A DNA stretch of 64,000 nucleotides, from the NCBI RefSeq assembly GCF_947487915.1, contig NZ_CANKYH010000002.1:186001-250000 (forward strand), read 5' to 3'. The stretch comes from an uncultured Serinicoccus sp. (GTDB lineage Bacteria > Actinomycetota > Actinomycetes > Actinomycetales > Dermatophilaceae). Shown here piece after piece: positions 42,849 to 51,148 of the stretch. The position numbers and the translations under genes are program-made. The notes beneath the pieces were generated by a model, which had not been told where the DNA came from, did no database searches, and saw nothing but the letters and a program-made list of their open reading frames with translations. Position 1 is the first letter of the stretch. Each line of letters begins with the position of its first letter.

Positions 42849-43894
42849 GCCTGTTCCTCGTAGCGCCGTAGCCGTCCCAGGACGAGCACCCAGACGGCGA
42901 CCGCGGGTGAGGACAGCATCGCGCCCAGCGCACCGGCCAGCGCCGCCCCGACGATCGTGGCCCCGAGGGTGACGATGGGATGCAGCCGGAGTGCGGTGCT
43001 GGTGAGGCGGGTCAGCACGATCGTCTGCACCACGTTCTGCACGACGAGCACGACCAGCAGCATGAGCAGCGCGGTGCGGGCGTCGGTGGCGCCCAGGGCG
43101 ATGAGGGTGGCGAAGGCGCCGGAGAAGATGGCCCCCAGGTAGGGGACGTAGGAGGTGACCAGGGTGATGACGGCGATGGTCAGTGCCAGCGGCACGTCCA
43201 GCACCAGCGCGGCGCCACCGATGAGGACCGCGGTCAGCAGGGCGGACAGGGTCAGGCTGCCGAAGTAGGTGCGGACCGCGCCGATCGTGTCCAGCACGAT
43301 CCCGGACCCCAGCTCCGGGTCCGGACCCAGGTGCCGGGCCACCCAGGCGGTCAGCGCGTGCCAGTCGGTGATCACGTAGTAGACGAGGAAGGTGCCGACC
43401 GCGGTGCCGAGGGCGAAGGATGCGGTCCCGGTGAGCAGGCCCGGGAGGTAGGCGGACGCGCCCCCGAGGGAGGCCGAGACCAGCTCGGCGGCCTGCTCGC
43501 GCAGGGACCCCTCGACCACGGGGACGCCGCGCGTCCCCAGCCACTCCTCGACCGCGTCGAGGCCGGCCGCCATGGACGCGCCGATCTGCGGCGCCTGCTC
43601 CGCGACACCGACCACCATCAGCCAGCCGGACAGGGTCAGCACCCCGCCGAGGAAGGTGATGACCAGCAGCCCTCCGACCGACCGGGGCACCCGGTACCGG
43701 GCCAGCAGGTCGACGGCCGGTGCGAACAACGCGCCCAGCACCACGGCGATCACCAGGGGCACCGCCAGTCCGGAGACCTGGCCCAGGACGGCGACGACGA
43801 CCGACGCCCCCACCGCGACACCACCGAGCAGCCAGCCGCGGATCCCCCACAGGTGCAGCCGGGAGGGCCGCTCCGCCGGAGTCGAGGTGACCAT
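42821..43894 (-). CDS. AI-2E family transporter (UPF0118 permease)
   Basis: A 357-residue integral membrane protein with about eight hydrophobic segments. Family features are LAVPLVIAVVLGALFAPAVDLLARYRVPR near the N-terminus, a periplasmic-looking domain (about 100-160), TVGTFLVYYVITDWHAL-like, and the C-terminal block TLVTSYVPYLGAIFSG and LRLHPIVTLGATIVGAALAGALGAMLSSP. AI-2E family members export autoinducer-2 in some bacteria or act as Na+/H+ antiporters in others; the role here is unresolved. It is followed 20 bp upstream by the GltS-like gene stop, the same strand. Confidence 0.9.
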   Translation of the reverse strand: MVTSTPAERPSRLHLWGIRGWLLGGVAVGASVVVAVLGQVSGLAVPLVIAVVLGALFAPAVDLLARYRVPRSVGGLLVITFLGGVLTLSGWLMVVGVAEQAPQIGASMAAGLDAVEEWLGTRGVPVVEGSLREQAAELVSASLGGASAYLPGLLTGTASFALGTAVGTFLVYYVITDWHALTAWVARHLGPDPELGSGIVLDTIGAVRTYFGSLTLSALLTAVLIGGAALVLDVPLALTIAVITLVTSYVPYLGAIFSGAFATLIALGATDARTALLMLLVVLVVQNVVQTIVLTRLTSTALRLHPIVTLGATIVGAALAGALGAMLSSPAVAVWVLVLGRLRRYEEQAQERRTGGA

Positions 43895-43914
43895 GCGCGA
43901 GGGCTCCGTGATTC

Positions 43915-45120
43915 TCAGCGGCCGATGGCGCCGGCGAGGATGCTCGTCACGACCACCGAGGTGATGGTGACCGTGGAGAACCCGGCGACGATCATCTTCG
44001 GCAGGATCTCACCCTCGATCGCGGCGACCTCCTCGGGGCTCTCCCCCGCGCCCTTGGCCGCTTCCTGGGACAGGATCATCGTGCCGGGGAAGCCGTACAG
44101 CGAGGTCAGGCCGATCGCCACCGACATCGGCACGCTGTAGCCCACCAGCGTGCCCACCAGAGCCGCGAAACCGGCGATCCCCACCACCCCGAAGAGGAAG
44201 GCCAGCAGCAGCGGGAGCGCCAGGGCCGCGTCGTCGGAGGGCTCGACCGTCGCCAGCGGGGCGAAGACGAGGATCATGATGGCCAGCATCATCAGGCCGA
44301 GCGCGTCGATGCCGGAGAGCACCGAGGGACGCAGGACGCCAGTGGTGCGCAGCGCGATGCCGAGCAGCAGCGCCACCACGAAGGTGTTGAGGATGCCGTC
44401 GGTGAGGTTGTCGACCCCGAGGCTGGCGAGGACGACGACCCCGACGACCACCAGGGTGCCGGGGGTGGTCTGCAGCGCGGCCGGCAGGCGTGAGGTCGCG
44501 ACCTCGGCCTCATCCGCGACCGCGGGCGCGGCGAGACGACCGGCGCGGTACTCCTCCCGCAGCCGCCCGGCCTCCTTGCGCAGGATGAGCGAGGTGAGCG
44601 GGAACCCGACGAGCCCCTGCAGGGCGGCGATGAGGACCGGGAAGATCGCGATGCTGGTCAGCCCGACCCCGAGGGCGGCCTCCTGCACGATGAGCACCGA
44701 GATGGTCCCGCCGCTGAGCGAGCCGGTGCCGGCGACGATGAAGTCGAGAGCCTGGGCATACCCGTCCGCGGCGGTGCCGCTGATCCGGGGGCCGAAGACG
44801 AGACCCGCGACCAGCAGGGACACCCCGATCCCCAGCACCGTGGCCACCCCGACGAGGAACGTCTTCCACTGCTTGGTGAAGTCCTCGAGGCTGATCATCG
44901 TGCCGAGGTGCACGATGATGAAGCCGACCACCACCCCAGCCAGCCCGAGCAGCGAGGAGCTGGTGAGCAGGTCCTCGGGGAAGATGTCGGTGAGGAAGCC
45001 CACCAGGAAGATGATCGAGGCGACGAACAGTGACGACAGCAGCGACTGGGTCCTCTTCGCGACGAGGTCGCTCACGGTCCAGACCAGCATGACGACGACG
45101 AAGGCCAGGACGGGGTTCAT
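43915..45120 (-). CDS. sodium:glutamate symporter (GltS)-like membrane protein
   Basis: A 401-residue permease with about ten to twelve hydrophobic helices. The duplicated hairpin-like segments GTGSLSGGTISVLIVQEAALGVG and TSLYGFPGTMILSQEAAKG resemble the glycine-rich re-entrant loops of GltS-type carriers; the central loop (about 195-220) is charged. The family is often annotated only as hypothetical. The ATG at 45120 has a GGGGAGGA ribosome site. It probably shares a transcript with the AI-2E gene (20-bp gap). The substrate is unknown. Confidence 0.65.
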   Translation of the reverse strand: MNPVLAFVVVMLVWTVSDLVAKRTQSLLSSLFVASIIFLVGFLTDIFPEDLLTSSSLLGLAGVVVGFIIVHLGTMISLEDFTKQWKTFLVGVATVLGIGVSLLVAGLVFGPRISGTAADGYAQALDFIVAGTGSLSGGTISVLIVQEAALGVGLTSIAIFPVLIAALQGLVGFPLTSLILRKEAGRLREEYRAGRLAAPAVADEAEVATSRLPAALQTTPGTLVVVGVVVLASLGVDNLTDGILNTFVVALLLGIALRTTGVLRPSVLSGIDALGLMMLAIMILVFAPLATVEPSDDAALALPLLLAFLFGVVGIAGFAALVGTLVGYSVPMSVAIGLTSLYGFPGTMILSQEAAKGAGESPEEVAAIEGEILPKMIVAGFSTVTITSVVVTSILAGAIGR

Positions 45121-45256
45121 CGGTCCTCCCCTCGAGAGCGGTGACAGGTCATGAACAGCGTCACCCTGGTGGAGGAGGTCGGCACCACCCGCTTCGGGTG
45201 GCCCGGCCCGGTCTGGGCCGTCGCAGGCTACGGCTCCACCTGCGGCCACCTCTGGG

Positions 45257-46951
45257 TCAGGACAGCCCGCGACGGATGCCGCTCACGAACGACCAGCCGA
45301 GGGGCAGCAGCGACGCCGCCATCAGGAGCCGACCGAGCACCTCGTCCGAGGAGTGCAGGACGGCCCCGGACAGCAGCAGGGCGGCGAAGACCAGCACCGA
45401 GGTCAGCCGTGCCACCGACCGCTCCACCCGCGCCACCTGGGCGTTCAGGGTGGGGGTCCGGACCACCAGCTCGCCCCGCTCCGCCTGGGTGAGGACCCGG
45501 TCCGCCCGGCCCGGCAGCACCAGCGCGAGTCGGCCGAGGGCCATGGCCTCCTCGGCCACGGTCCGAGGCAGTCCCTGCCGTTCCTCGTCCAGCAGCCGAC
45601 GCGCGTAGGGGGTGATCGTCCCCCAGGCGTCGAACTCGGGGTCCAGGCCGGTGCAGATGCCAGAGAGGATGCCCATCGAGCGACCCAGCAGGAGCAGGTT
45701 CTCCGGCACCTGGAACGGCAGGTCGCGCAGCAGCTCACGGAACTGCAGGCCGAAGCGCACCAGGTCCTCGGGAGGGATCTCCTGGAGCTCGTCCATCCGC
45801 AGGCCGCCGAAGCGGTCGAACACCTGCTCGGCCGCGGACTCGATCAGCGAGAGGTCGGCTCCGGGGAGCAGCAGGTCCAGCCGGGTCAGCCCGTCGACGA
45901 AGCGGTTCGCGTCCCGCAGGCCCACCGCGACCAGGATCTCGCGCAGACCGGCCCGCAGCTCGTCAGGGATGTGGCCGACCATGCCGAAGTCGATGAACGT
46001 CAGGGTCCAGTCCGGGGTGTCCGGGGCGTCCGGCCCGGTGCCGCGTCGTGGGGTGACGAAGAGGTTGCCGGGGTGCGGGTCGGCATGGAAGAAGGCGTCG
46101 GTGAAGATCTGCTGCAGGAAGGTCTGCGCCAGGACCTGGGCGACCTCGCCGCGGTCGATCCCGGCGGCGGAGATCGCAGCGGTATCCGCCATCTTGATGG
46201 CCGAGACGTCCTCCAGGGTCAGCACCCGACGGCTGCTGAGCTCCCACACCACAACGGGCACGCCCACCCTCGGGTCGTCCGCGAAGTTCTCCGCGAAGGT
46301 CTCCGCGTTGACCGCCTCGGCGACATAGTCGACCTCCTGCAGGGTGGTGGTGGCGAACTCCTCGACCAAGGCCCGCACGTCGGCCCGCTGCCGGATGGGC
46401 CGGTAGCGCTCCATCCAGCCACCGACGCGCCGCAGCGCCGCCAGGTCGACCTCGATGACCTGCTGGATGTGCGGGCGCTGCACCTTCACCACGACGTCCG
46501 CGAAACCCAGCTCCTCCGCCTCGGCCGGGCGCAGCCGGGCGCGGTGGACCTGTCCCAACGAGGCCGCCGCGAGCGGCGTCTCCTCGAACCAGGCGAAGCG
46601 CTGGTCCACCGGTCGGTTGAGCTCGGCCGCCGCGACGGCCCGGATGGCGGCCACGTCCTCGGCCGGCACCTCGTCCTGGAGCCCGGCCAGCTCCTGGGTG
46701 ACCTCCGGCGGCAGCACGTCCAGGCGGGCGGAGAGGAACTGGCCGACCTTGATCATCAAGCCGCCCATGGACACGGCCAGTGCCCGGAACCGTACGGCCG
46801 TGCGCCGCGCCCGCTCGGTCCGGGTTCTCTCGGTCAGCCGGCGCAGACCCAGGCGGCGCAGCACGATCTCCCACCAGATGAAGCCAGCCGTGACCCGCCC
46901 GAAGAAGAGGACGATGCGCCAGTAACGGACGCGGAGGTCGGCGGACCTCAT
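45257..46951 (-). CDS. AarF/ABC1/UbiB family kinase-like protein
   Basis: A 564-residue atypical kinase of the UbiB/ADCK group. The KxGQ motif (KVGQFLSARLDVLP) is near residue 67, the A-rich loop replacing the P-loop is PLAAASLGQVHRA (about 124-136), the ATP-binding Lys lies in VVVKVQRP, and the DFG-like metal site is FIDFGMVGHIP after FFHADPHPGNL. Two C-terminal membrane helices end the protein. UbiB proteins support isoprenoid lipid or quinone metabolism at the membrane. The ATG overlaps the stop of an 11-codon leader ORF that has its own strong ribosome site. Confidence 0.92.
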   Translation of the reverse strand: MRSADLRVRYWRIVLFFGRVTAGFIWWEIVLRRLGLRRLTERTRTERARRTAVRFRALAVSMGGLMIKVGQFLSARLDVLPPEVTQELAGLQDEVPAEDVAAIRAVAAAELNRPVDQRFAWFEETPLAAASLGQVHRARLRPAEAEELGFADVVVKVQRPHIQQVIEVDLAALRRVGGWMERYRPIRQRADVRALVEEFATTTLQEVDYVAEAVNAETFAENFADDPRVGVPVVVWELSSRRVLTLEDVSAIKMADTAAISAAGIDRGEVAQVLAQTFLQQIFTDAFFHADPHPGNLFVTPRRGTGPDAPDTPDWTLTFIDFGMVGHIPDELRAGLREILVAVGLRDANRFVDGLTRLDLLLPGADLSLIESAAEQVFDRFGGLRMDELQEIPPEDLVRFGLQFRELLRDLPFQVPENLLLLGRSMGILSGICTGLDPEFDAWGTITPYARRLLDEERQGLPRTVAEEAMALGRLALVLPGRADRVLTQAERGELVVRTPTLNAQVARVERSVARLTSVLVFAALLLSGAVLHSSDEVLGRLLMAASLLPLGWSFVSGIRRGLS

Positions 46952-46983
46952 CGGGTCCGGCGGGTCGTGCTGCCCAGAGCCAT
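46948..46983 (-). CDS. 11-residue leader ORF coupled to the UbiB-like gene
   Basis: ATG at 46983 is preceded by a GGAGG ribosome site; the frame (MALGSTTRRTR) ends in a TGA that overlaps the UbiB-like ATG as ATGA. The downstream gene has no ribosome site of its own, so initiation probably depends on this mini-cistron. A TACGAT about 35 nt further upstream is a candidate -10. Confidence 0.4.
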   Translation of the reverse strand: MALGSTTRRTR

Positions 46984-47148
46984 GGTCCTCCGACCGGACG
47001 TGACCGAACTGTCACCTCATATCGTAGGAGAGGGTCGGACGGGGCCGACGGGCGCTCCCCGCCGGCACGGAGCGTGCGTGCCCTGGGGAACGCCTGCGTC
47101 ACCAGGACCTGCGCAGGAGGACGCACCTGCGGGTGTGAGCCGCACGAC

Positions 47149-47181
47149 GAAGGCCCCCGGACCGGTGGTCCGGGGGCCTTC
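47149..47181 (-). terminator. strong hairpin terminator downstream of tRNA-Leu
   Basis: Perfect 15-bp stem with arms GAAGGCCCCCGGACC and GGTCCGGGGGCCTTC and a 3-nt loop, starting 21 nt past the tRNA 3' end. It is symmetric and could also protect the upstream region of the UbiB-like gene. The remainder of the 46984-47148 gap has no recognised feature. Confidence 0.75.
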
Positions 47182-47201
47182 ACGTCCTCACGAGGACGAC
47201 G

Positions 47202-47285
47202 TGTCCGGAGGGGGACTTGAACCCCCACGCCCGTTAAGGGCACTAGCACCTCAAGCTAGCGCGTCTGCCATTCCGCCACCCGGAC
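47202..47285 (-). tRNA. tRNA-Leu (anticodon GAG)
   Basis: An 84-nt tRNA including the A73 discriminator. The acceptor stem pairs GTCCGGG with TCCGGAC, the anticodon stem CTAGC/GCTAG encloses TTGAGGT giving anticodon GAG, a long variable arm (TGCCCTTAACGGGCG) marks a class II tRNA, and the T arm contains GGTTCAAGTCC. CCA is not encoded. GAG reads CTC/CTT leucine codons. A -35/-10 pair lies just upstream and a strong hairpin downstream. Confidence 0.95.
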
Positions 47286-47302
47286 AAGGGTGTTGCTGCG
47301 AC

Positions 47303-47331
47303 ACCTGTGGGAAGTGCGCAACGACCGTCAA
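47303..47331 (-). promoter_or_regulatory. putative promoter of tRNA-Leu
   Basis: On the minus strand TTGACG (47331-47326), a 17-nt spacer, and ACAGGT (47308-47303). The predicted start is about 10 nt before the mature tRNA 5' end. The -35 and spacing are good; the -10 is weak. Confidence 0.45.
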
Positions 47332-47378
47332 GGCTAGCACGCTCCGAGGGTGCATCTCGCCACTCCGGTGGGGCGGCG

Positions 47379-48794
47379 TCACCCTGGCCCGCGCGGGTCG
47401 TCACGCCACTCCGGCGGGTCCGCCTGCTGCAGCGCCAGGTCGTCGTCCGCGAAGGTCCGCACCGGCCCGGGGCCGGTGCGCGGGCCCTCGAAGCGCACCG
47501 TCACCACACCCCTGCCGCTGCCCCAGACCCAGCCGGCCCCGTGCTGGTCGTGATGCACGTCCTGCCCGGTGCGCCACCCCGACAGCAGGCGTCCTGGGAC
47601 CGCCCGCGGCTCCTCCGCGACGCCGGAGGACGCCTCAGCGACCCCGTCCTCGAGGACCGTCGACCCGTCCACGTCGGGTAGCTCCACGGCCCCCGCCACG
47701 GGGTAGGCCGTGTCCAGCGTGAGCTCCTCCTGGGCGTGCGCGGTCAGCCCGGCCACGCCGAGCCCGAGCAGCCGCAGCCCGCTGGTGACGTCGACGGAGC
47801 CGAGGAGCCGCCGGCCCTCGCGCAGGATGATCCCGGCGTCACCCGTGGCGAAGGGCAGCGTCCCCGACCGTGTCTGGGTGGTGAAGTCGTGCTGACGCGC
47901 CTTGACCGTGATGGTGCGGGCGAAGACCCCGGACTTCTCCAGCCGCCGCGCGAGACCCTGCGACATGCGCCCCAGCTCGGACTCCAGACGACCCCGGTCG
48001 ACCACGTCGGTCTCGAAGGTCTCCTCCACGGAGATCGACTTCGCCTCCCGTTCGACGACCACCGGGCGGTCGTCCTCGGCCCGCGCGAGCCGGTGCAGGG
48101 CGCTGCCCTGGGCGGTGCCGAAGATCGAGACGAGGTCGGGCTCGGACATCCGGGCTAGGTCGGCGACGGTGTCGACGCCGAAGCTGTGCAGGCGAGCCCC
48201 CGTCGCCGGCCCGATGCCCGGGATCGCCCGCACCGACAGGGCGTGCAGCACCTCGAGCTCCTCACCCGGCCGCACCACCGTCACGCCGGCGGGCTTGTCC
48301 ATCTCGCTGGCCAGCTTGGCCATCATCTTGCTCGGCGCCAGGCCGACCGACGCGGTCAGCCCGCCGGTCGCCGCGGTGATCTCGGCGAGCAGGTCCCGGC
48401 ACCACCGCTCGAGGTAGGCGTCGTCCCAGCCGAGCGGACCCTCGGGCGGGGTGAGGTCGACATACGCCTCGTCCACCGACACCTGCTCGACCAGCGCTGA
48501 CCGCTCCCGCAGGAGGCCCATGACGACCTCCGACGTCGCGCGGTATGCCGGGAACCGGCCGGAGAGGAAGGCCGTGCCGGGCGGGCAGCGGCGCCGGGCC
48601 TCGATGGTGGGCATCGCGGAGCGGGCGCCGTAACGGCGCGCCTCGTACGACGCCGTGGCGACCACGCCCCGGCCGCCGAGACCGCCGACGATGACCGGGC
48701 GGCCCCGCAGCGAGGGCTTGTCGCGCTGCTCGACGGCGGCGAAGAACGCGTCGAGGTCGAGGTGCATGATGCACCGACGTCCCTCGCTCGCCAT
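47379..48794 (-). CDS. dinB: DNA polymerase IV (Y-family)
   Basis: A 471-residue translesion polymerase. Catalytic acids are in MHLDLDAFFAAVEQ (about 10-23) and SVDEAYVDLT (near 105-114). Palm/finger segments YEARRYGARSAMP, SVGLAPSKMMAKLASEMDKP and the helix-hairpin-helix IPGIGPATGARL are intact, and the little-finger domain covers about 245-350. A C-terminal extension of about 110 residues ends with a tryptophan- and glycine-rich stretch (SGWRTGQDVHHDQHGAGWVWG); I do not recognise it from standard DinB. Start at 48794 (MASEGRR) has a possible CACAGT -10 7 nt upstream. Divergent from the PEBP gene. Confidence 0.93.
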   Translation of the reverse strand: MASEGRRCIMHLDLDAFFAAVEQRDKPSLRGRPVIVGGLGGRGVVATASYEARRYGARSAMPTIEARRRCPPGTAFLSGRFPAYRATSEVVMGLLRERSALVEQVSVDEAYVDLTPPEGPLGWDDAYLERWCRDLLAEITAATGGLTASVGLAPSKMMAKLASEMDKPAGVTVVRPGEELEVLHALSVRAIPGIGPATGARLHSFGVDTVADLARMSEPDLVSIFGTAQGSALHRLARAEDDRPVVVEREAKSISVEETFETDVVDRGRLESELGRMSQGLARRLEKSGVFARTITVKARQHDFTTQTRSGTLPFATGDAGIILREGRRLLGSVDVTSGLRLLGLGVAGLTAHAQEELTLDTAYPVAGAVELPDVDGSTVLEDGVAEASSGVAEEPRAVPGRLLSGWRTGQDVHHDQHGAGWVWGSGRGVVTVRFEGPRTGPGPVRTFADDDLALQQADPPEWRDDPRGPG

Positions 48795-48859
48795 GGCGCC
48801 CACTGTGCCACGCACCCCCGACACCCTGACCACCACGTGCGGGCCCACGGCGCTCGCGT

Positions 48860-48865
48860 TAGGTT
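48860..48865 (+). promoter_or_regulatory. -10 element for leaderless PEBP gene
   Basis: TAGGTT, 7 nt before the ATG at 48873; no ribosome site. Confidence 0.5.
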
Positions 48866-48872
48866 CGTGGGC

Positions 48873-49403
48873 ATGAGTCTGGAGCGCACCCTTGCCCCCC
48901 ACCCCGTCGACACCCTCCCGGCCGCGCCGGCCGAGCTGCAGGTGACCAGCACGGACTTCACCGAGGGGTCCCCGTTGCCGGAGTCCGCGGGCTACGCCCA
49001 GGGCAACACCTCCCCGCAGCTGGCCTGGTCCGGGGCCCCGGAGGGCACCCGGTCCTTCCTGCTCGTCTGCCACGACCCGGACGCCCCGGTCGTCGGTGGC
49101 TTCTCGCACTGGGCGGTCCTCGGCCTTCCCGCAGACGTCACCTCCCTGCCCACCGGTGCCGGGCAGGAGGGGCACGACCTCGGCGAGGGCGCCATGACGC
49201 TCGCCAACGACTTCGGCACCCACGACTGGGCCGGCTGCGCCCCGCCCGAGGGCGACGTGCCGCACCGCTACGTCTTCACCGTCTGGGCGCTGGACACCGA
49301 CGACACCGGGCTCGACGCCTCGAGCTCGCTCGCCAAGGCCCAGTTCATGACGCTCGGCAACGTGCTGGCCCGCGGGTCGATCACCGGCACCTACCAGCTG
49401 TGA
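48873..49403 (+). CDS. YbhB/YbcL family Raf kinase inhibitor-like (PEBP) protein
   Basis: A 176-residue phosphatidylethanolamine-binding-protein fold. Hallmarks: NTSPQLAWSGAPEGTRSFLLVCHDPDAP with the D-P-D-A-P loop, GFSHWAVLGLP, and the late AGCAPPEGDVPHRYVFTVWAL. Bacterial members are small soluble proteins of uncertain ligand. The ATG at 48873 follows a TAGGTT -10 by 7 nt. Its stop overlaps the YbaK gene start (GTGA), making a two-gene unit, with the permease gene 16 nt beyond. Confidence 0.93.
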   Translation: MSLERTLAPHPVDTLPAAPAELQVTSTDFTEGSPLPESAGYAQGNTSPQLAWSGAPEGTRSFLLVCHDPDAPVVGGFSHWAVLGLPADVTSLPTGAGQEGHDLGEGAMTLANDFGTHDWAGCAPPEGDVPHRYVFTVWALDTDDTGLDASSSLAKAQFMTLGNVLARGSITGTYQL

Positions 49404-49948
49404 GCCTCACCTGGACCCCCGCCCTGGACCGTCCCGACCTGCTCGCCGAGCCGGTCCGGCAGGCGCTGGAGGCGATGGCGGCTGACGGTCACGACGTCAC
49501 CGCCGTCGAGGTGACCGAGATCGATCCCGACCACGCCGACACGGCCGTGCTGGTGGAGGCCACGGGGTGGGACCTGCGCGACATGGCCAACTGCATCGTC
49601 ATCGCCGGGGCGCGCGCCGGGGAGGAGCGCGTGTGCGCGGCCCTGGTGCTCGGGCATACCCGGGCCGATGTCAACAAGACCGTGCGCAAGCGTCTCGACG
49701 TGCGCAAGTGCTCCTTCATGACGATGGAGGACGCCGTGCAGCGCAGCGGCATGGAGTACGGCGGCATCACGCCCCTCGGTGTACCGGAGGACTGGCCGGT
49801 GCTCGTCGACGCCCGCGTCGTGCAGCGCGAGCAGGTCGTCGTCGGGTCGGGCCTGCGGCGCAGCAAGCTGCGGCTGCCCGGGGCGATGGTGGCCGAGCTG
49901 CCGGGTGCCGAGGTCGTGGCGGACCTGGCCCTGGAGATCGCCGCCTGA
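49400..49948 (+). CDS. YbaK/EbsC family aminoacyl-tRNA deacylase-like protein
   Basis: A 182-residue YbaK/ProX-fold protein. Such proteins hydrolyse mischarged aminoacyl-tRNA (for example Cys-tRNA-Pro) in trans. The ordered motifs are VLVEATGWDLRDMANCIVIAG, RVCAALVLGHTRADVNKTVRKRL (the catalytic Lys region) and YGGITPLGVPEDWPVLVDARV, the GxxxP signature. The GTG at 49400 overlaps the PEBP stop. Substrate specificity is not determinable. Confidence 0.9.
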   Translation: MSLTWTPALDRPDLLAEPVRQALEAMAADGHDVTAVEVTEIDPDHADTAVLVEATGWDLRDMANCIVIAGARAGEERVCAALVLGHTRADVNKTVRKRLDVRKCSFMTMEDAVQRSGMEYGGITPLGVPEDWPVLVDARVVQREQVVVGSGLRRSKLRLPGAMVAELPGAEVVADLALEIAA

Positions 49949-49964
49949 GCGCCACCCTGACGCG

Positions 49965-50945
49965 ATGAGCATCGTCGACGGCGCGACGCCGACCTCCCGG
50001 GCCGAGGACCGCAGCGCCTACCGCGCGGTCACCATCTTCCCGCTCCTGGTCCTGCTCGCCGGTGGGATCGGGTATGCCTTCGCCGGCCCGGTCTCCGGCG
50101 GCGCCGGACTCATCACCCCGCTGCTGGGCGTCATCATGTTCGGGATGGGGCTCACCCTGACCCTGCCCGACTTCGCCCTCGTCGTGCGCCGCCCGCTGCC
50201 GGTGCTGCTCGGGGTCGCGGCGCAGTACGCGGTGATGCCCCTCGTGGGCCTGCTCGTCGTCACCCTGCTGCGGCTCCCGGACGAGATCGCCGCGGGCGTC
50301 ATCCTCGTGGGCTGCGTGCCCGGCGGCACCGCCAGCAACGTCGTGGCCTACCTCGCCCGGGCCGACACGGCCCTGTCGGTCACCATGACCTCGGTGTCGA
50401 CCCTGCTGTCTCCGCTGCTGACGCCCCTCCTGACGCTCTGGCTGGTCGGCGAGCGGCTGCCGGTGGACGGCTGGGGCATGGCCCGCACCATCGTCGTCAT
50501 CGTGCTCGTGCCGGTGGTCCTGGGCCTGCTCGTCCGCCTGCTCCTGCCGTCACTGGTGCGGCGGGTGCTCCCACTGATGCCGTGGTTCTCGGTCCTCGTC
50601 ATCTGCGTGGTCGTCGCGCTCGTGGTCTCCCTCTCGGCCGACCAGCTCCTCGAGGCGGGCCTGCTCGTCGCCGCGGCCGTGGTCCTGCACAACCTGCTCG
50701 GCCTGAGCATCGGGTATGCCGTCGGCCGCGTCACCGGGGTCGGCGAGCGGTCGGCGCGCACCATGGCGATCGAGGTGGGGATGCAGAACTCGGGGCTCGC
50801 CTCGGGCCTGGCGGCCACCTTCTTCACGCCGGTGGCGGCGCTGCCGGGTGCGGTGTTCTCGGTGTGGCACAACCTCTCCGGCGCTGTCCTCGCGGGGCTG
50901 TTCCGGCGCCGCGACGCACGGCAGGACGTCCAGCAGGACGGCTGA
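49965..50945 (+). CDS. bile acid:sodium symporter family protein
   Basis: A 326-residue BASS-type secondary transporter with about nine or ten helices. The crossover signature VGCVPGGTASNVVAYLARAD (about 108-127) and the second ASGLAATFF block with EVGMQNSGLA (about 268-285) are the family marks. Bacterial members import organic anions such as pantoate with Na+; the substrate here is unknown. The ATG at 49965 lies 16 nt after the YbaK stop. It ends 58 bp before a pair of related hairpins. Confidence 0.88.
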   Translation: MSIVDGATPTSRAEDRSAYRAVTIFPLLVLLAGGIGYAFAGPVSGGAGLITPLLGVIMFGMGLTLTLPDFALVVRRPLPVLLGVAAQYAVMPLVGLLVVTLLRLPDEIAAGVILVGCVPGGTASNVVAYLARADTALSVTMTSVSTLLSPLLTPLLTLWLVGERLPVDGWGMARTIVVIVLVPVVLGLLVRLLLPSLVRRVLPLMPWFSVLVICVVVALVVSLSADQLLEAGLLVAAAVVLHNLLGLSIGYAVGRVTGVGERSARTMAIEVGMQNSGLASGLAATFFTPVAALPGAVFSVWHNLSGAVLAGLFRRRDARQDVQQDG

Positions 50946-51002
50946 GCGCGGGGGGCCCGGTGACAGGAGGCCTGCCGCACCGACAGGCGGTCCTGAGCGC
51001 GG

Positions 51003-51045
51003 CTGTGCGCGGTCGTGGCCCCTGGAGGGCCACACCCGCGCACAG
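51003..51045. terminator. composite hairpin A, conserved-core inverted repeat
   Basis: Outer arms CTGTGCGCGG/CCGCGCACAG (10 bp, perfect) and an inner stem GTGGCCC/GGGCCAC around CTGGA. No T-run. It lies between convergent genes and shares its inner core with a second hairpin 85 bp to the right. Confidence 0.6.
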
Positions 51046-51088
51046 TCTTCGGCCTCACGACGGGAATCTGCACGAGCGGGCCGCCACC

Positions 51089-51127
51089 GTGGGCAGCTAT
51101 GGCCCCTGGAGGGCCACGACTGCACAC
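51089..51127. terminator. composite hairpin B with the same core and different outer arms
   Basis: Inner stem and loop TGGCCCCTGGAGGGCCA is identical to hairpin A, but the outer arms are GTGGGCAG/CTGCACAC (one mismatch). A GGCCGCCAC direct repeat flanks both copies. It ends 21 nt past the stop of the SpoU methyltransferase gene on the opposite strand. Confidence 0.6.
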
Positions 51128-51148
51128 GAACTGGCCGCCACGTCCACC

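Noticed and set aside
45121..45256. Short gene (plus strand, from 45151) between the GltS-like and UbiB-like genes
   Set aside because: The frame has no -10 or ribosome site, reads into the antisense of the kinase gene, and resembles no family.
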